This document shows positions 25,901 to 40,129 of a stretch of DNA of 64,000 nucleotides, piece after piece. Both the position numbers and the translations under genes were made by a program. The notes beneath the pieces were generated by a model. It was not told where the DNA came from. It saw only the letters and a program-made list of their open reading frames with translations, and searched no databases. The stretch is taken from NCBI RefSeq assembly GCF_029227915.1, contig NC_079887.1, forward strand, positions 5,084,001-5,148,000, given 5' to 3'. The stretch is from Hydractinia symbiolongicarpus (taxonomy: Eukaryota; Cnidaria; Hydrozoa; Anthoathecata; Hydractiniidae). The first letter of the stretch is position 1, and each line of letters opens with the position of its first letter.

Positions 25901-27860
25901 AAGTCCCACAGTCAATCGTTTCATTGTTAAAAGCGATGCAACCTAAAAGTATAAGAGAAAAATCGCTAAATACATGTTGGTACGAGTATGTGACGCAACC
26001 GTTGTAACTGAAGCGAATTGATACCGTTAGAAAGTCAATGAAATGTAATTTTTGAGACTGGCTCTATTTCTTCTGCGCGTCCTAACGGCTACGATTGGTC
26101 CCACAGCACAAAATGACTTATTTGTCTACATTTTTGAATAAGGCGCTACCCCGGCACCCAGTGTAATCGTTGAGTTCCGGCAATCATGTCAAATTAAGAA
26201 GAATGTTTATTTCTTGGAGTCCAATCGTCTCACTTATCACATTTTTAAGATCATAGTCCAAAATCAGTTCAATTAAGTCCCACAGTCAATCGTTTCATTG
26301 TTAAAAGCGATGCAACCTAGTAATACCAGAAAAATATCGCTAAATACATGTTGGTACGAGCATGTGACCCAACTGTTGTAGCTCAAACGAACTGACACCG
26401 TTAGAAAGTCAATGAAATGTACTTTTTGAAACTGTCGCTAATTCTTCAGCGCGCGATAACGGCTAGGATTGGTCCCACAGTAAAAACTGGCTTATTAATC
26501 TAAATTTTTAAGTGAAGCGCTACCACAGCGTCCAGTGTAATCGCTAAGTTCCGGCATTCAGGTCAAATTAAGAAGAATGTTATTTCTTGGAGTTCAATTG
26601 TTTCTTTATCACAATTATCAGGTCACAGTCCAAAGTTATTTCAATTAAGTCTCACAGTCAATCGTTTCATTGTTAAAAGCGATGCAACCTAGTAATATCG
26701 GTAAGACATCACTAAATACATGTTGGTACGAATATGTGACGCAACTGTTGTAGTTGAAACGGACTGATACCGTTAGAAAGTCAAAGAAATGTAGTATTTG
26801 AAACTATCTCTATTTCTTCAGCGCGCACTAAGGGCTAGGATTGGTCCCACAGTAAAAATTGACTTATTTATCTAAATTTTTAAATGAAGCGCTACCACAG
26901 CGCCCAGTGTAATCGCTGAGTTTCGGCAGTCATGTCAAATTAAGAAGAATGTTATTTCTTGGAATCCAATTGTCACACTTATAACATTTATATGGTCACA
27001 GTCCAAAATCAGTTCAATTAAGTCCCACAGTCAATCGTTTCATTGTTAAAAGCGATGCAACCTAGTAATATCAGAAAAATATCGCTAAATACATGTTGGA
27101 ACAAATATGTGTCCCAATCGTTGTAACTCAAACGGACTGACACCCTTAGAAAGTCAATGAAATGTACTTTTTGAAACTGTCTCTATTTCTTCAGCGCGCG
27201 ATAACAGCTAGGATTGGTCCCACAGTAAAAAATGATTTGTTAATCTAAATTTTTAAATGAAGTGCTACCATAGCGCCCAGTGTAATCGCTGAGTTCCGGC
27301 AATCACGTCAAATTAAGAAGAATGTTTTTTCTTGGAGTCCAATTGTCTCATGTATCACATTTATCAGATCACAGCCCAAAATCAGTTCAATTAAGTCCCA
27401 CAGTCAATCGTTTCATTGTTAAAAGCGATGCAACCTAATAGTATGAGAGAAAAATCGCTAAGTACATGTTGGTACGAGTATGTGACGCAACCGTTGTAAC
27501 TGAAGCGAATTGATACCGTTAGAAAGTCAATGAAATGTAATTTTTGAGACTGGCTCTATTTCTTCTGCGCGTCCTAACGGCTACGATTGGTCCCACAGCA
27601 CAAAATGACTTATTTGTCTACATTTTTGAATAAGGCGCTACCCCGGCACCCAGTGTAATCGTTGAGTTCCGGCAATCATGTCAAATTAAGAAGAATGTTT
27701 ATTTCTTGGAGTCCAATTGTCTCACTTATCACATTTTTAAGATCATAGTCCAAAATCAGTTCAATTAAGTCCCACAGTCAATCGTTTCATTGTTAAAAGC
27801 GATGCAACTTAGTAATACCAGAAAAATATCGCTAAATACATGTTGGTACGAGCATGTGAC
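21970..27860. repeat. Satellite 2 large block, copy 1 (partner at ~30100-36360)
   Basis: Markers here recur 8129 bp downstream: gcgtcgagtg (22051/30180), tacctcaaac (23021/31150), accgtaaaaa (24611/32740) and aggctaggatttgtccc (25341/33470). From about 25690 the offset becomes 8502 bp (ctaattctgc 25691/34193, acctaaaagt 25941/34443, agtaatacca 27811/36313). The 373-bp change is one monomer, absent from this copy near 25670. Confidence 0.85.
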
Positions 27861-27922
27861 CCAACCGTTGTAACTCAAACGAACTGACACCGTTAGAAAG
27901 TCAATGAAATGTACTTTTTGAA

Positions 27923-29740
27923 ACTGTCTCTATTTCTTCAGCGCGCGATAACAGCTACGATTGGTCCCACACCACATAATTACTTATTTGTCTACATTTT
28001 TTAATAAAGTGCTACCCCAGCGCCCAGTGTAATCGCTGAGTTCCGGCAATCAGGTCAAGTTAAGAAGAATGTTATTTCATGGAGTCCAATTGTCTCACTT
28101 ATCCCATTTATAAGGTCATAGTCCAAAGTTAGTTCAATTAAGTCCCACAGTCAATCGTTTCATTGTTAAAAGCGATGCAACCTAGTAATACCAGAAAAAT
28201 ATCGCTAAATACATGTTGGTACGAGCATGTGACCCAACCGTTGTAACTCAAACGAACTGACACCGTTAGAAAGTCAATGAAATGTACCTTTTGAAACTGT
28301 CGCTAATTCTTCAGAGCGCAATAACGGCTAGGATTGGTCCCATAGTAAAAACTGGCTTATTAATCTAAAGTTTTAAGCGAAGCGCTACCACAGCGTCCAG
28401 TGTAATCGCTGAGTTCCGGCATTCAGGTCAAATTAAGAAGAATGTTATTTCTTGAAGTTCAATTGTCTCCGTTATCACATTTATCATGTCACAGTCCAAA
28501 GTTAGTTCAATTAAGTCCCACAGTCAATCGTTTCATTGTTAAAAGCAATGCAACCTAGTAATATCGGTAAGACATCACTAAATACATGTTGGTACGAATA
28601 TGTGACGCAACTGTTGTAGTTGAAACGGACTGATACCGTTAGAAAGTCAAAGAAATGTAGTATTTGAAACTATCTCTATTTATTCAGCGCGCACTAAGGG
28701 CTAGGATTGGTCCCACAGTAAAAATTGACTTATTTATCTAAATTTTTAAATGAAGCGCTACCACAGCGCCCAGTGTAATCGCTGAGTTTCGGCAGTCATG
28801 TCAAATTAAGAAGAATGTTATTTCTTGGAATCCAATTGTCACACTTATAACATTTATAAGGTCACAGTCCAAAATCAGTTCAATTAAGTCCCACAGTCAA
28901 TCGTTTCATGTAACTCAAACGGACTGAAACCCTTAGAAAGTCAATGAAATGTACTTTTTGAAACTGTCTCTATTTCTTCAGCGCGCGATAACAGCTAGGA
29001 TTGGTCCCACAGTAAGAAATGACTTATTTATCTAAATTTTTAAATGAAGCGCTACCACAGCGCCCAGTGTAATCGCTGAATTTCGGCAATCACGTCAAAT
29101 TAAGAAGAATGTTTTTTCTTGGAGTCCAATTGTCTCATTTATCACATTTATCAGGTCACAGTCCAAAGTTAGTACAATTAAGTTCCACAGTCAATCGTTT
29201 CATTGTTAAAAGCGATGCAACCTAGTAATATCAGAAAAATATCGCTAAAAACATGTTGGTACGAATATGTGACCCAATCGTTGTAACTCAAACGGGCTGA
29301 CACCCTGGGAAAGTCAATGAAATGTAGTTTTTGAAACTGTCGCTAATTCTGCAGCGCGTGATAACGGCTAGGATTGGTCCCAGAGTAAAAAATGATTTGT
29401 TAATCTAAATTTTTAAATGAAGTGCTACCATAGCGCCCAGTGTAATCGCTGAGTTCCGGCAATCACGTCAAATTAAGAAGAATGTTATTTCTTGGAGTCC
29501 AATTGTCTCATTTATCACATTTATCAGGTCACAGCCCAAAATCAGTTCAATTAAGTCCCACAGTCAATCGTTTCATTGTTAAAAGCGATGCAACCTAATA
29601 GTATGAGAGAAAAATGGCTAAATACATGTTGGTACGAGTATGTGACGCAACCGTTGTAACTGAAGCGAATTGATACCGTTAGAAAGTCAATGAAATGTAA
29701 TTTTTGAGACTGGCTCTATTTCTTCTGCGCGTCCTAACGG
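27923..29740. repeat. Satellite 2 block copied from ~15400-17217
   Basis: After about 27900 the array leaves the subtype order seen near 36400 and follows that of 15400-17217 with a shift of 12523 bp. Markers are cgcgataacagctacg (15421/27944), the 79-bp deletion (16381/28904) and tgagagaaaaatgg (17081/29604). Near 30110 it jumps on to the subtype of about 18340. Confidence 0.8.
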
Positions 29741-30099
29741 CTACGATTGGTCCCACAGCACAAAATGACTTATTTGTCTACATTTTTGAATAAGGCGCTA
29801 CCCCGGCACCCAGTGTAATCGTTGAGTTCCGGCAATCATGTCAAATTAAGAAGAATGTTTATTTCTTGGAGTCCAATTGTCTCACTTATCACATTTTTAA
29901 GATCATAGTCCAAAATCAGTTCAATTAAGTCCCACAGTCAATCGTTTCATTGTTAAAAGCGATGCAACCTAGTAATACCAGAAAAATATCGCTAAATACA
30001 TGTTGGTACGAGCATGTGACCCAACCGTTGTAGCTCAAACGAACTGACACCGTTAGAAAGTCAATGAAATGTACTTTTTGAAACTGTCGCTAATTCTTC

Positions 30100-33000
30100 A
30101 GCGCGCGATAACGGCTAGGATTGGTCCCATAGTAAAAACTGGCTTTTTAATCTAAAGTTTTAAGCGAAGCGCTACCACAGCGTCGAGTGTAATCGCTGAG
30201 TTCCGGCATTCAGGTCAAATTAAGAAGAATGTTATTTCTTGGAGTTCAATTGTCTCCTTTATCACATTTATCATGTCACAGTCCAAAGTTAGTTCAATTA
30301 AGTCCCACAGTAAATCGTTTCATTGTTAAAAGCGATGCAACCTAGTAATATCGGTAAGACATCACTAAATACATGTTGGTACGAATATGTGACGCAACTG
30401 TTGTAGTTGAAACGGACTGATACCGTTAGAAAGTCAAAGAAATGTAGTATTTGAAACTATCTCTATTTCTTCAGCGCGCACTAAGGGCTAGGATTGGTCC
30501 CACAGTAAAAATTGACTTATTTATCTAAATTTTTAAATGAAGCGCTACCACAGCGCCCAGTGTAATCGCTGAGTTTCGGCAGTCATGTCAAATTAAGAAG
30601 AATGTTATTTCTTGGAATCCAATTGTCACACTTATAACATTTATAAGGTCACAGTCCAAAATCAGTTCAATTAAGTCCCACAGTCAATCGTTTCATTGTT
30701 AAAAGCGATGCAACCTAGTAATATCAAAAAAATATCGCTAAATACATGTTGGAACAAATATGTGTCCCAATCGTTGTAACTCAAACGGACTGACACCCTT
30801 AGAAAGTCAATGAAATGTACTTTTTGAAACTGTCTCTATTTCTTCAGCGCGCGATAACAGCTAGGATTGGTCCCACAGTAAGAAATGACTTATTTATCTA
30901 AATTTTTAAATGAAGCGCTACCACAGCGCCCAGTGTAATCGCTGAATTTCGGCAATCACGTCAAATTAAGAAGAATGTTTTTTCTTGGAGTCCAATTGTC
31001 TCATTTATCACATTTATCAGGTCACAGTCCAAAGTTAGTACAATTAAGTTCCACAGTCAATCGTTTCATTGTTAAAAGCGATGCAACCTAGTAATATCAG
31101 AAAAATATCGCTAAAAACATGTTGGTACGAATATGTGACCCAATCGTTGTACCTCAAACGGGCTGACACCCTGGGAAAGTCAATGAAATGTAGTTTTTGA
31201 AACTGTCGCTAATTCTGCAGCGCGTGATAACGGCTAGGATTGGTCCCACAGTAAAAAATGATTTGTTAATCTAAATTTTTAAATGAAGTGCTACCATAGC
31301 GCCCAGTGTAATCGCTGAGTTCCGGCAATCACGTCAAATTAAGAAGAATGTTATTTCTTGGAGTCCAATTGTCTCATTTATCACATTTATCAGGTCACAG
31401 CCCAAAATCAGTTCAATTAAGTCCCACAGTCAATCGTTTCATTGTTAAAAGCGATGCAACCTAATAGTATGGGAGAAAAATCGCTAAATACATGTTGGTA
31501 CAAGTATGTGACGCAACCGTTGTAACTGAAGCGAATTGATACCGTTAGAAAGTCAATGAAATGTAATTTTTGAGACTGGCTCTATTTCTTCTGCGCGTCC
31601 TAACGGCTACGATTGGTCCCACAGCACAAAATGACTTATTTGTCTACATTTTTGAATAAGGCGCTACCCCGGCACCCAGTGTAATCGTTGACTTCCGGCA
31701 ATCATGTCAAATTAAGAAGAATGTTTATTTCTTGGAGTCCAATCGTCTCACTTATCACATTTTTAAGATCATAGTCCAAAATCAGTTCAATTAAGTCCCA
31801 CAGTCAATCGTTTCATTGTTAAAAGCGATGCAACCTAGTAATACCAGAAAAATATCGCTAAATACATGTTGGTACGAGCATGTGACCCAACTGTTGTAGC
31901 TCAAACGAACTGACACCGTTAGAAAGTCAATGAAATGTACTTTTTGAAACTGTCCCTAATTCTTCAGCGCGCGATAACGGCTAGGATTGGTCCCACAGTA
32001 AAAACTGGCTTATTAATCTAAATTTTTAAGTGAAGCGCTACCACAGCGTCCAGTGTAATCGCTAAGTTCCGGCATTCAGGTCAAATTAAGAAGAATGTTA
32101 TTTCTTGGAGTTCAATTGTTTCTTTATCACAATTATCAGGTCACAGTCCAAAGTTATTTCAATTAAGTCTCACAGTCAATCGTTTCATTGTTAAAAGCGA
32201 TGCAACCTAGTAATATCGGTAAGACATCACTAAATACATGTTGGTACGAATATGTGACGCAACTGTTGTAGTTGAAACGGACTGATACCGTTAGAAAGTC
32301 AAAGAAATGTAGTATTTGAAACTATCTCTATTTCTTCAGCGCGCACTAAGGGCTAGGATTGGTCCCACAGTAAAAATTGACTTATTTATCTAAATTTTTA
32401 AATGAAGCGCTACCACAGCGCCCAGTGTAATCGCTGAGTTTCGGCAGTCATGTCAAATTAAGAAGAATGTTATTTCTTGGAATCCAATTGTCACACTTAT
32501 AACATTTATAAGGTCACAGTCCAAAATCAGTTCAATTAAGTCCCACAGTCAATCGTTTCATTGTTAAAAGCGATGCAACCTAGTAATATCAGAAAAATAT
32601 CGCTAAATACATGTTGGAACAAATATGTGTCCCAATCGTTGTAACTCAAACGGACTGACACCCTTAGAAAGTCAATGAAATGTACTTTTTGAAACTGTCT
32701 CTATTTCTTCAGCGCGCGATAACAGCTAGGATTGGTCCCACCGTAAAAAATGATTTGTTAATCTAAATTTTTAAATGAAGTGCTACCATAGCGCCCAGTG
32801 TAATCGCTGAGTTCCGGCAATCACGTCAAATTAAGAAGAATGTTTTTTCTTGGAGTCCAATTGTCTCATTTATCACATTTATCAGGTCACAGCCCAAAAT
32901 CAGTTCAATTAAGTCCCACAGTCAATCGTTTCATTGTTAAAAGCGATGCAACCTAGTAATATCGGTAAGACATCACTAAATACATGTTGGTACGAATATG

Positions 33001-36000
33001 TGACGCAACTGTTGTAGTTGAAACGGACTTATACCGTTAGAAAGTCAAAGAAATGTAGTATTTGAAACTATCTCTATTTCTTCTGCGCGTCCTAACGGCT
33101 ACGATTGGTCCCACAGCACAAAATGACTTATTTGTCTACATTTTTGAATAAGGCGCTACCCCGGCACCCAGTGTAATCGTTGAGTTCCGGCAATCATGTC
33201 AAATTAAGAAGAATGTTTATTTCTTGGAGTCCAATTGTCTCACTTATCACATTTTTAAGATCATAGTCCAAAATCAGTTCAATTAAGTCCCACAGTCAAT
33301 CGTTTCATTGTTAAAAGCGATGCAACTTAGTAATACCAGAAAAATATCGCTAAATACATGTTGGTACGAGCATGTGACCCAACCGTTGTAGCTCAAACGA
33401 ACTGACACCGTTAGAAAGTCAATGAAATGTACTTTTTGAAACTGTCGCTAATTCTTCAGCGCGCGATAAAGGCTAGGATTTGTCCCACAGTAAAAACTGG
33501 CTTATTAATCTAAATTTTTAAGTGAAGCGCTACCACAGCGTCCAGTGTAATCGCTGAGTTTCGGCATTCAGGTCAAATTAAGAAGAATGTTATTTCTTGG
33601 AGTTCAATTGTTTCTTTATCACATTTATCAGGTCACAGTCCAAAGTTATTTCAATTAAGTCTCACAGTCAATCGTTTCATTGTTAAAAGCGATGCAACCT
33701 AGTAATATCGGTAAGACATCACTAAATACATGTTGGTACGAATATGTGACGCAACTGTTGTAGTTGAAACGGACTTATACCGTTAGAAAGTCAAAGAAAT
33801 GTAGTATTTGAAACTATCTCTATTTCTTCAGCGCGCACTAAGGGCTAGGATTGGTCCCACAGTAAAAATTGACTTATTTATCTAAATTTTTAAATGAAGC
33901 GCTACCACAGCGCCCAGTGTAATCGCTGAGTTTCGGCAGTCATGTCAAATTAAGAAGAATGTTATTTCTTGGAATCCAATTGTCACACTTATAACATTTA
34001 TAAGGTCACAGTCCAAAATCAGTTCAATTAAGTCCCACAGTCAATCGTTTCATTGTTAAAAGCGATGCAACCTAGTAATATCAAAAAAATATCGCTAAAT
34101 ACATGTTGGAACAAATATGTGTCCCAATCGTTGTAACTCAAACGGACTGACACCCTGGGAAAGTCAATGAAATGTAGTTTTTGAAACTCTCGCTAATTCT
34201 GCAGCGCGTGATAACGGCTAGGATTGGTCCCACAGTAAAAAATGATTTGTTAATCTAAATTTTTAAATGAAGTGCTACCATAGCGCCCAGTGTAATCGCT
34301 GAGTTCCGGCAATCACGTCAAATTAAAAAGAATGTTATTTCTTGGAGTCCAATTGTCTCATTTATCACATTTATCAGGTCACAGCCCAAAATCAGTTCAA
34401 TTAAGTCCCACAGTCAATCGTTTCATTGTTAAAAGCGATGCAACCTAAAAGTATAAGAGAAAAATCGCTAAATACATGTTGGTACGAGTATGTGACGCAA
34501 CCGTTGTAACTGAAGCGAATTGATACCGTTAGAAAGTCAATGAAATGTAATTTTTGAGACTGGCTCTATTTCTTCTGCGCGTCCTAACGGCTACGATTGG
34601 TCCCACAGCACAAAATGACTTATTTGTCTACATTTTTGAATAAGGCGCTACCCCGGCACCCAGTGTAATCGTTGAGTTCCGGCAATCATGTCAAATTAAG
34701 AAGAATGTTTATTTCTTGGAGTCCAATCGTCTCACTTATCACATTTTTAAGATCATAGTCCAAAATCAGTTCAATTAAGTCCCACAGTCAATCGTTTCAT
34801 TGTTAAAAGCGATGCAACCTAGTAATACCAGAAAAATATCGCTAAATACATGTTGGTACGAGCATGTGACCCAACTGTTGTAGCTCAAACGAACTGACAC
34901 CGTTAGAAAGTCAATGAAATGTACTTTTTGAAACTGTCGCTAATTCTTCAGCGCGCGATAACGGCTAGGATTGGTCCCACAGTAAAAACTGGCTTATTAA
35001 TCTAAATTTTTAAGTGAAGCGCTACCACAGCGTCCAGTGTAATCGCTAAGTTCCGGCATTCAGGTCAAATTAAGAAGAATGTTATTTCTTGGAGTTCAAT
35101 TGTTTCTTTATCACAATTATCAGGTCACAGTCCAAAGTTATTTCAATTAAGTCTCACAGTCAATCGTTTCATTGTTAAAAGCGATGCAACCTAGTAATAT
35201 CGGTAAGAAATCACTAAATACATGTTGGTACGAATATGTGACGCAACTGTTGTAGTTGAAACGGACTGATACCGTTAGAAAGTCAAAGAAATGTAGTATT
35301 TGAAACTATCTCTATTTCTTCAGCGCGCACTAAGGGCTAGGATTGGTCCCACAGTAAAAATTGACTTATTTATCTAAATTTTTAAATGAAGCGCTACCAC
35401 AGCGCCCAGTGTAATCGCTGAGTTTCGGCAGTCATGTCAAATTAAGAAGAATGTTATTTCTTGGAATCCAATTGTCACACTTATAACATTTATATGGTCA
35501 CAGTCAAAAATCAGTTCAATTAAGTCCCACAGTCAATCGTTTCATTGTTAAAAGCGATGCAACCTAGTAATATCAGAAAAATATCGCTAAATACATGTTG
35601 GAACAAATATGTGTCCCAATCGTTGTAACTCAAACGGACTGACACCCTTAGAAAGTCAATGAAATGTACTTTTTGAAACTGTCTCTATTTCTTCAGCGCG
35701 CGATAACAGCTAGGATTGGTCCCACAGTAAAAAATGATTTGTTAATCTAAATTTTTAAATGAAGTGCTACCACAGCGCCCAGTGTAATCGCTGAGTTCCG
35801 GCAATCACGTCAAATTAAGAAGAATGTTTTTTCTTGGAGTCCAATTGTCTCATTTATCACATTTATCAGGTCACAGCCCAAAATCAGTTCAATTAAGTCC
35901 CACAGTCAATCGTTTCATTGTTAAAAGCGATGCAACCTAATAGTATGAGAGAAAAATCGCTAAGTACATGTTGGTACGAGTATGTGACGCAACCGTTGTA

Positions 36001-36360
36001 ACTGAAGCGAATTGATACCGTTAGAAAGTCAATGAAATGTAATTTTTGAGACTGGCTCTATTTCTTCTGCGCGTCCTAACGGCTACGATTGGTCCCACAG
36101 CACAAAATGACTTATTTGTCTACATTTTTGAATAAGGCGCTACCCCGGCACCCAGTGTAATCGTTGAGTTCCGGCAATCATGTCAAATTAAGAAGAATGT
36201 TTATTTCTTGGAGTCCAATTGTCTCACTTATCACATTTTTAAGATCATAGTCCAAAATCAGTTCAATTAAGTCCCACAGTCAATCGTTTCATTGTTAAAA
36301 GCGATGCAACTTAGTAATACCAGAAAAATATCGCTAAATACATGTTGGTACGAGCATGTG
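30100..36360. repeat. Satellite 2 large block, copy 2 (partner at ~21970-27860)
   Basis: Second copy of the block described at 21970, one monomer longer. A short stretch at 32955-33079 does not match the partner although register is kept on both sides. It is identical to 33701-33825 in the same copy. Confidence 0.85.
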
Positions 36361-39300
36361 ACCCAACCGTTGTAGCTCAAACGAACTGACACCGTTAGAA
36401 AGTCAATGAAATGTACTTTTTGAAACTGTCGCTATTCTTCAGCGTGCGATAACGGCTAGGATTTGTCCCACAGTAAAAACTGGCTTATTAATCTAAATTT
36501 TTAAGTGAAGCGCTACCACAGCGTCCAGTGTAATCGCTGAGTTCCAGCATTCAGGTCAAATTAAGAAGAATGTTATTTCTTGGAGTTCAATTGTTTCTTT
36601 ATCACATTTATCAGGTCACAGTCCAAAGTTATTTCAATTAAGTCTCACAGTCAATCGTTTCATTGTTAAAAGCGATGCAACCTAGTAATATCGGTAAGAC
36701 ATCACTAAATACATGTTGGTACGAATATGTGACGCAACTGTTGTAGTTGAAACGGACTGATACCGTTAGAAAGTCAAAGAAATGTAGTATTTGAAACTAT
36801 CTCTATTTCTTCAGCGCGCACTAAGGGCTAGGATTGGTCCCACAGTAAAAATTGACTTATTTATCTAAATTTTTAAATGAAGCGCTACCACAGCGCCCAG
36901 TGTAATCGCTGAGTTTCGGCAGTCATGTCAAATTAAGAAGAATGTTATTTCTTGGAATCCAATTGTCACACTTATAACATTTATAAGGTCACAGTCCAAA
37001 ATCAGTTCAATTAAGTCCCACAGTCAATCGTTTCATTGTTAAAAGCGATGCAACCTAGTAATATCAGAAAAATATCGCTAAATACATGTTGGAACAAATA
37101 TGTGTCCCAATCGTTGTAACTCAAACGGACTGACACCCTTAGAAAGTCAATGAAATGTACTTTTTGAAACTGTCTCTATTTCTTCAGCGCGCGATAACAG
37201 CTAGGATTGGTCCCTCAGTAAGAAATGACTTATTTATCTAAATTTTTAAATGAAGCGCTACCACAGCGCCCAGTGTAATCGCTGATTTTCGGCAATCACG
37301 TCAAATTAAGAAGAATGTTTTTTCTTGGAGTCCAATTGTCTCATTTATCGCATTAATCAGGTCACAGTCCAAAGTTAGTACAATAAAAGTTCCACAGTCA
37401 ATCGTTTCATTGTTAAAAGCGATGAAACCTAGTAATATCAGAAAAATATCGCTAAAAACATGTTGGTACGAATATGTGACCCAATCGTTGTAACTCAAAC
37501 GGGCTGACACCCTGGGAAAGTCAATGAAATGTAGTTTTTGAAACTGTCGCTAATTCTGCAGCGCGTGATAACGGCTAGGATTGGTCCCACAGTAATAAAT
37601 GATTTGTTAATCTAAATTTTTAAATGAAGTGCTACCATAGCGCCCAGTGTAATCGCTGAGTTCCGGCAATCACGTCAAATTAAGAAGAATGTTATTTCTT
37701 GGAGTCCAATTGTCTCATTTATCACATTTATCAGGTCACAGCCCAAAATCAGTTAAATTAAGTCCCGCAGTCAATCGTTTCATTGTTAAAAGCGATGCAA
37801 CTTAATAGTATGAGAGAAAAATCGCTAAATACATGTTGGTACGAGTATGTGACGCAACCGTTGTAACTGAAGCGAATTGATACCGTTAGAAAGTCAATGA
37901 AATGTACTTTTTGAGACTGGCTCTATTTCTTCTGCGCGTCCTAACGGCTACGATTGGTCCCACAGCACAAAATGACTTATTTGTCTACATTTTTGAATAA
38001 GGCGCTACCCCGGCACCCAGTGTAATCGTTGAGTTCCGGCAATCATGTCAAATTAAGAAGAATGTTTATTTCTTGCAGTCCAATTGTCTCACTTATCACA
38101 TTTTTAAGATCATAGTCCAAAATCAGTTCAATTAAGTCCCACAGTCAATCGTTTCATTGTTAAAAGCGATGCCACCTAGTAATACCAGAAAAATATCGCT
38201 AAATACATGTTGGTACGAGCATGTGACCCAACCGTTGTAGCTCAAACGAACTGACACCCTTAGAAAGTCAATGAAATGTACTTTTTGAAACTGTCGCTAA
38301 TTCTTCAGCGCGCGATAACGGCTAGGATTGGTCCCACAGTAAAAACTGGCTTATTAATCTAAATTTTTAAGTGAAGCGCTACCACAGCGTCCAGTGTAAT
38401 CGCTGAGTTCCGGCATTCAGGTCAAATTAAGAAGAATGTTATTTCTTGGAGTTCAATTGTTTCTTTATCACATTTATCAGGTCACAGTCCAAAGTTAGTT
38501 CAATTAAGTCTCACAGTCAATCGTTTCATTGTTAAAAGCGATGCAACCTAGTAATATCGGTAAGACATCACTAAATACATGTTGGTACGAATATGTGACG
38601 TAACTGTTGTAGTTGAAACGGACTGATACCGTTAGAAAGTCAATGAAATGTAGTATTTGAAACTATCTCTATTTCTTCAGCGCGCACTAAGGGCTAGGAT
38701 TGGTCCCACAGTAAAAATTGACTTATTTATCTAAATATTTAAATGAAGCGCTACCACAGCGCCCAGTGTAATCGCTGAGTTTCGGCAGTCATGTCAAATT
38801 AAGAAGAATGTTATTTCTTGGAATCCAATTGTCACACTTATAACATTTATAAGGTCACAGTCCAAAATCAGTTCAATTAAGTCCCACAGTCAATCGTTTC
38901 ATTGTTAAAAGCGATGCAACCTAGTAATATCAAAAAAATATCGCTAAATACATGTTGGTACAAATATGTGACCCAATCGTTGTAACTCAAACGGACTGAC
39001 ACCCTTAGAAAGTCAATGAAATGTACTTTTTGAAACTGTCTCTATTTCTTCAGCGCGCGATAACAGCTAGGATTGGTCCCACAGTAAGAAATGACTTATT
39101 TATCTAAATTTTTAAATGAAGCGCTACCACAGCGCCCAGTGTAATCGCTGATTTTTGGCAATCACGTCAAATTAAAAAGAATGTTTTTTCTTGGAGTCCA
39201 ATTGTCTCATTTATCACATTTATCAGGTCACAGTCCAAAGTTAGTACAATTAAGTTCCACAGTCAATCGTTTTATTGTTAAAAGCGATGCAACCTAGTAA

Positions 39301-40129
39301 TATCAGAAAAATATCGCTAAATACATGTTGGTACGAATATGTGACCCAATCGTTGTAACTCAAACGGGCTGTCACCCTGGGAAAGTCAATGAAATGTAGT
39401 TTTTGAAACTGTCGCTAATTCTGCAGCGCGTGATAACGGCTAGGATTGGTCTCACAGTAAAAAATGATTTGATAATCTAAATTTTTAAATGAAGTGCTAC
39501 CATAGCGCCCAGTGTAATCGCTGAGTTCCGGCAATCACGTCAAATTAAGAAGAATGTTATTTCTTGGAGTCCAATTGTCTCATTTATCACATTTATCAGG
39601 TCACAGGCCAAAATCAGTTCAATTAAGTCCCACAGTCAATCGTTTCATTGTTAAAAGCGATGCAACCTAATAGTATGAGAGAAAAATCGCTAAATACATG
39701 TTGGTACGAGTATGTGACGCAACCGTTGTAACTGAAGCGAATTGATACCGTTAGAAAGTCAATGAAATGTAATTTTTGAGATTGGCTCTATTTCTTCTGC
39801 GCGTCCTAACGGCTAAGATCGGTCCCACAGCACAAAATGACTTATTTGTCTACATTTTTGAATAAGGCGCTACCCCAGCGCCCAGTGTAATCGTTGAGTT
39901 CCGGCAATCATGTCAAATTAAGAAGAATGTTATTTCTTGAAGTCCAATTGCCTCACTTATCACATTTTTAAGATCATAGTCCAAAATCAGTTCAATTAAG
40001 TCCCACAGTCAATCGTTTCACTCTTAAAAGCGATACAACTTAGTAATATCGGAAAAAATCACTAAATACATGCTGGTACGAATATGTGACCCAACTGTTG
40101 AAACTCAAACGGACTGATACCGTTACAAA
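36361..40129. repeat. Satellite 2 monomers in five-monomer register
   Basis: Ordinary monomers following the five-monomer order. The subtype with aatagtatgagag occurs near 35938, 37802 and 39668, about 1865 bp apart. From about 39800 subtypes become more varied, for example ggctaagatcggtccc and gaaactcaaacgg. Nothing besides satellite is seen here. Confidence 0.75.

Noticed and set aside
37301-37510. 69-codon open frame on the minus strand in satellite 2
   Set aside because: It lies wholly within ordinary satellite monomers and exists only because of a few substitutions in one unit; no family resemblance.
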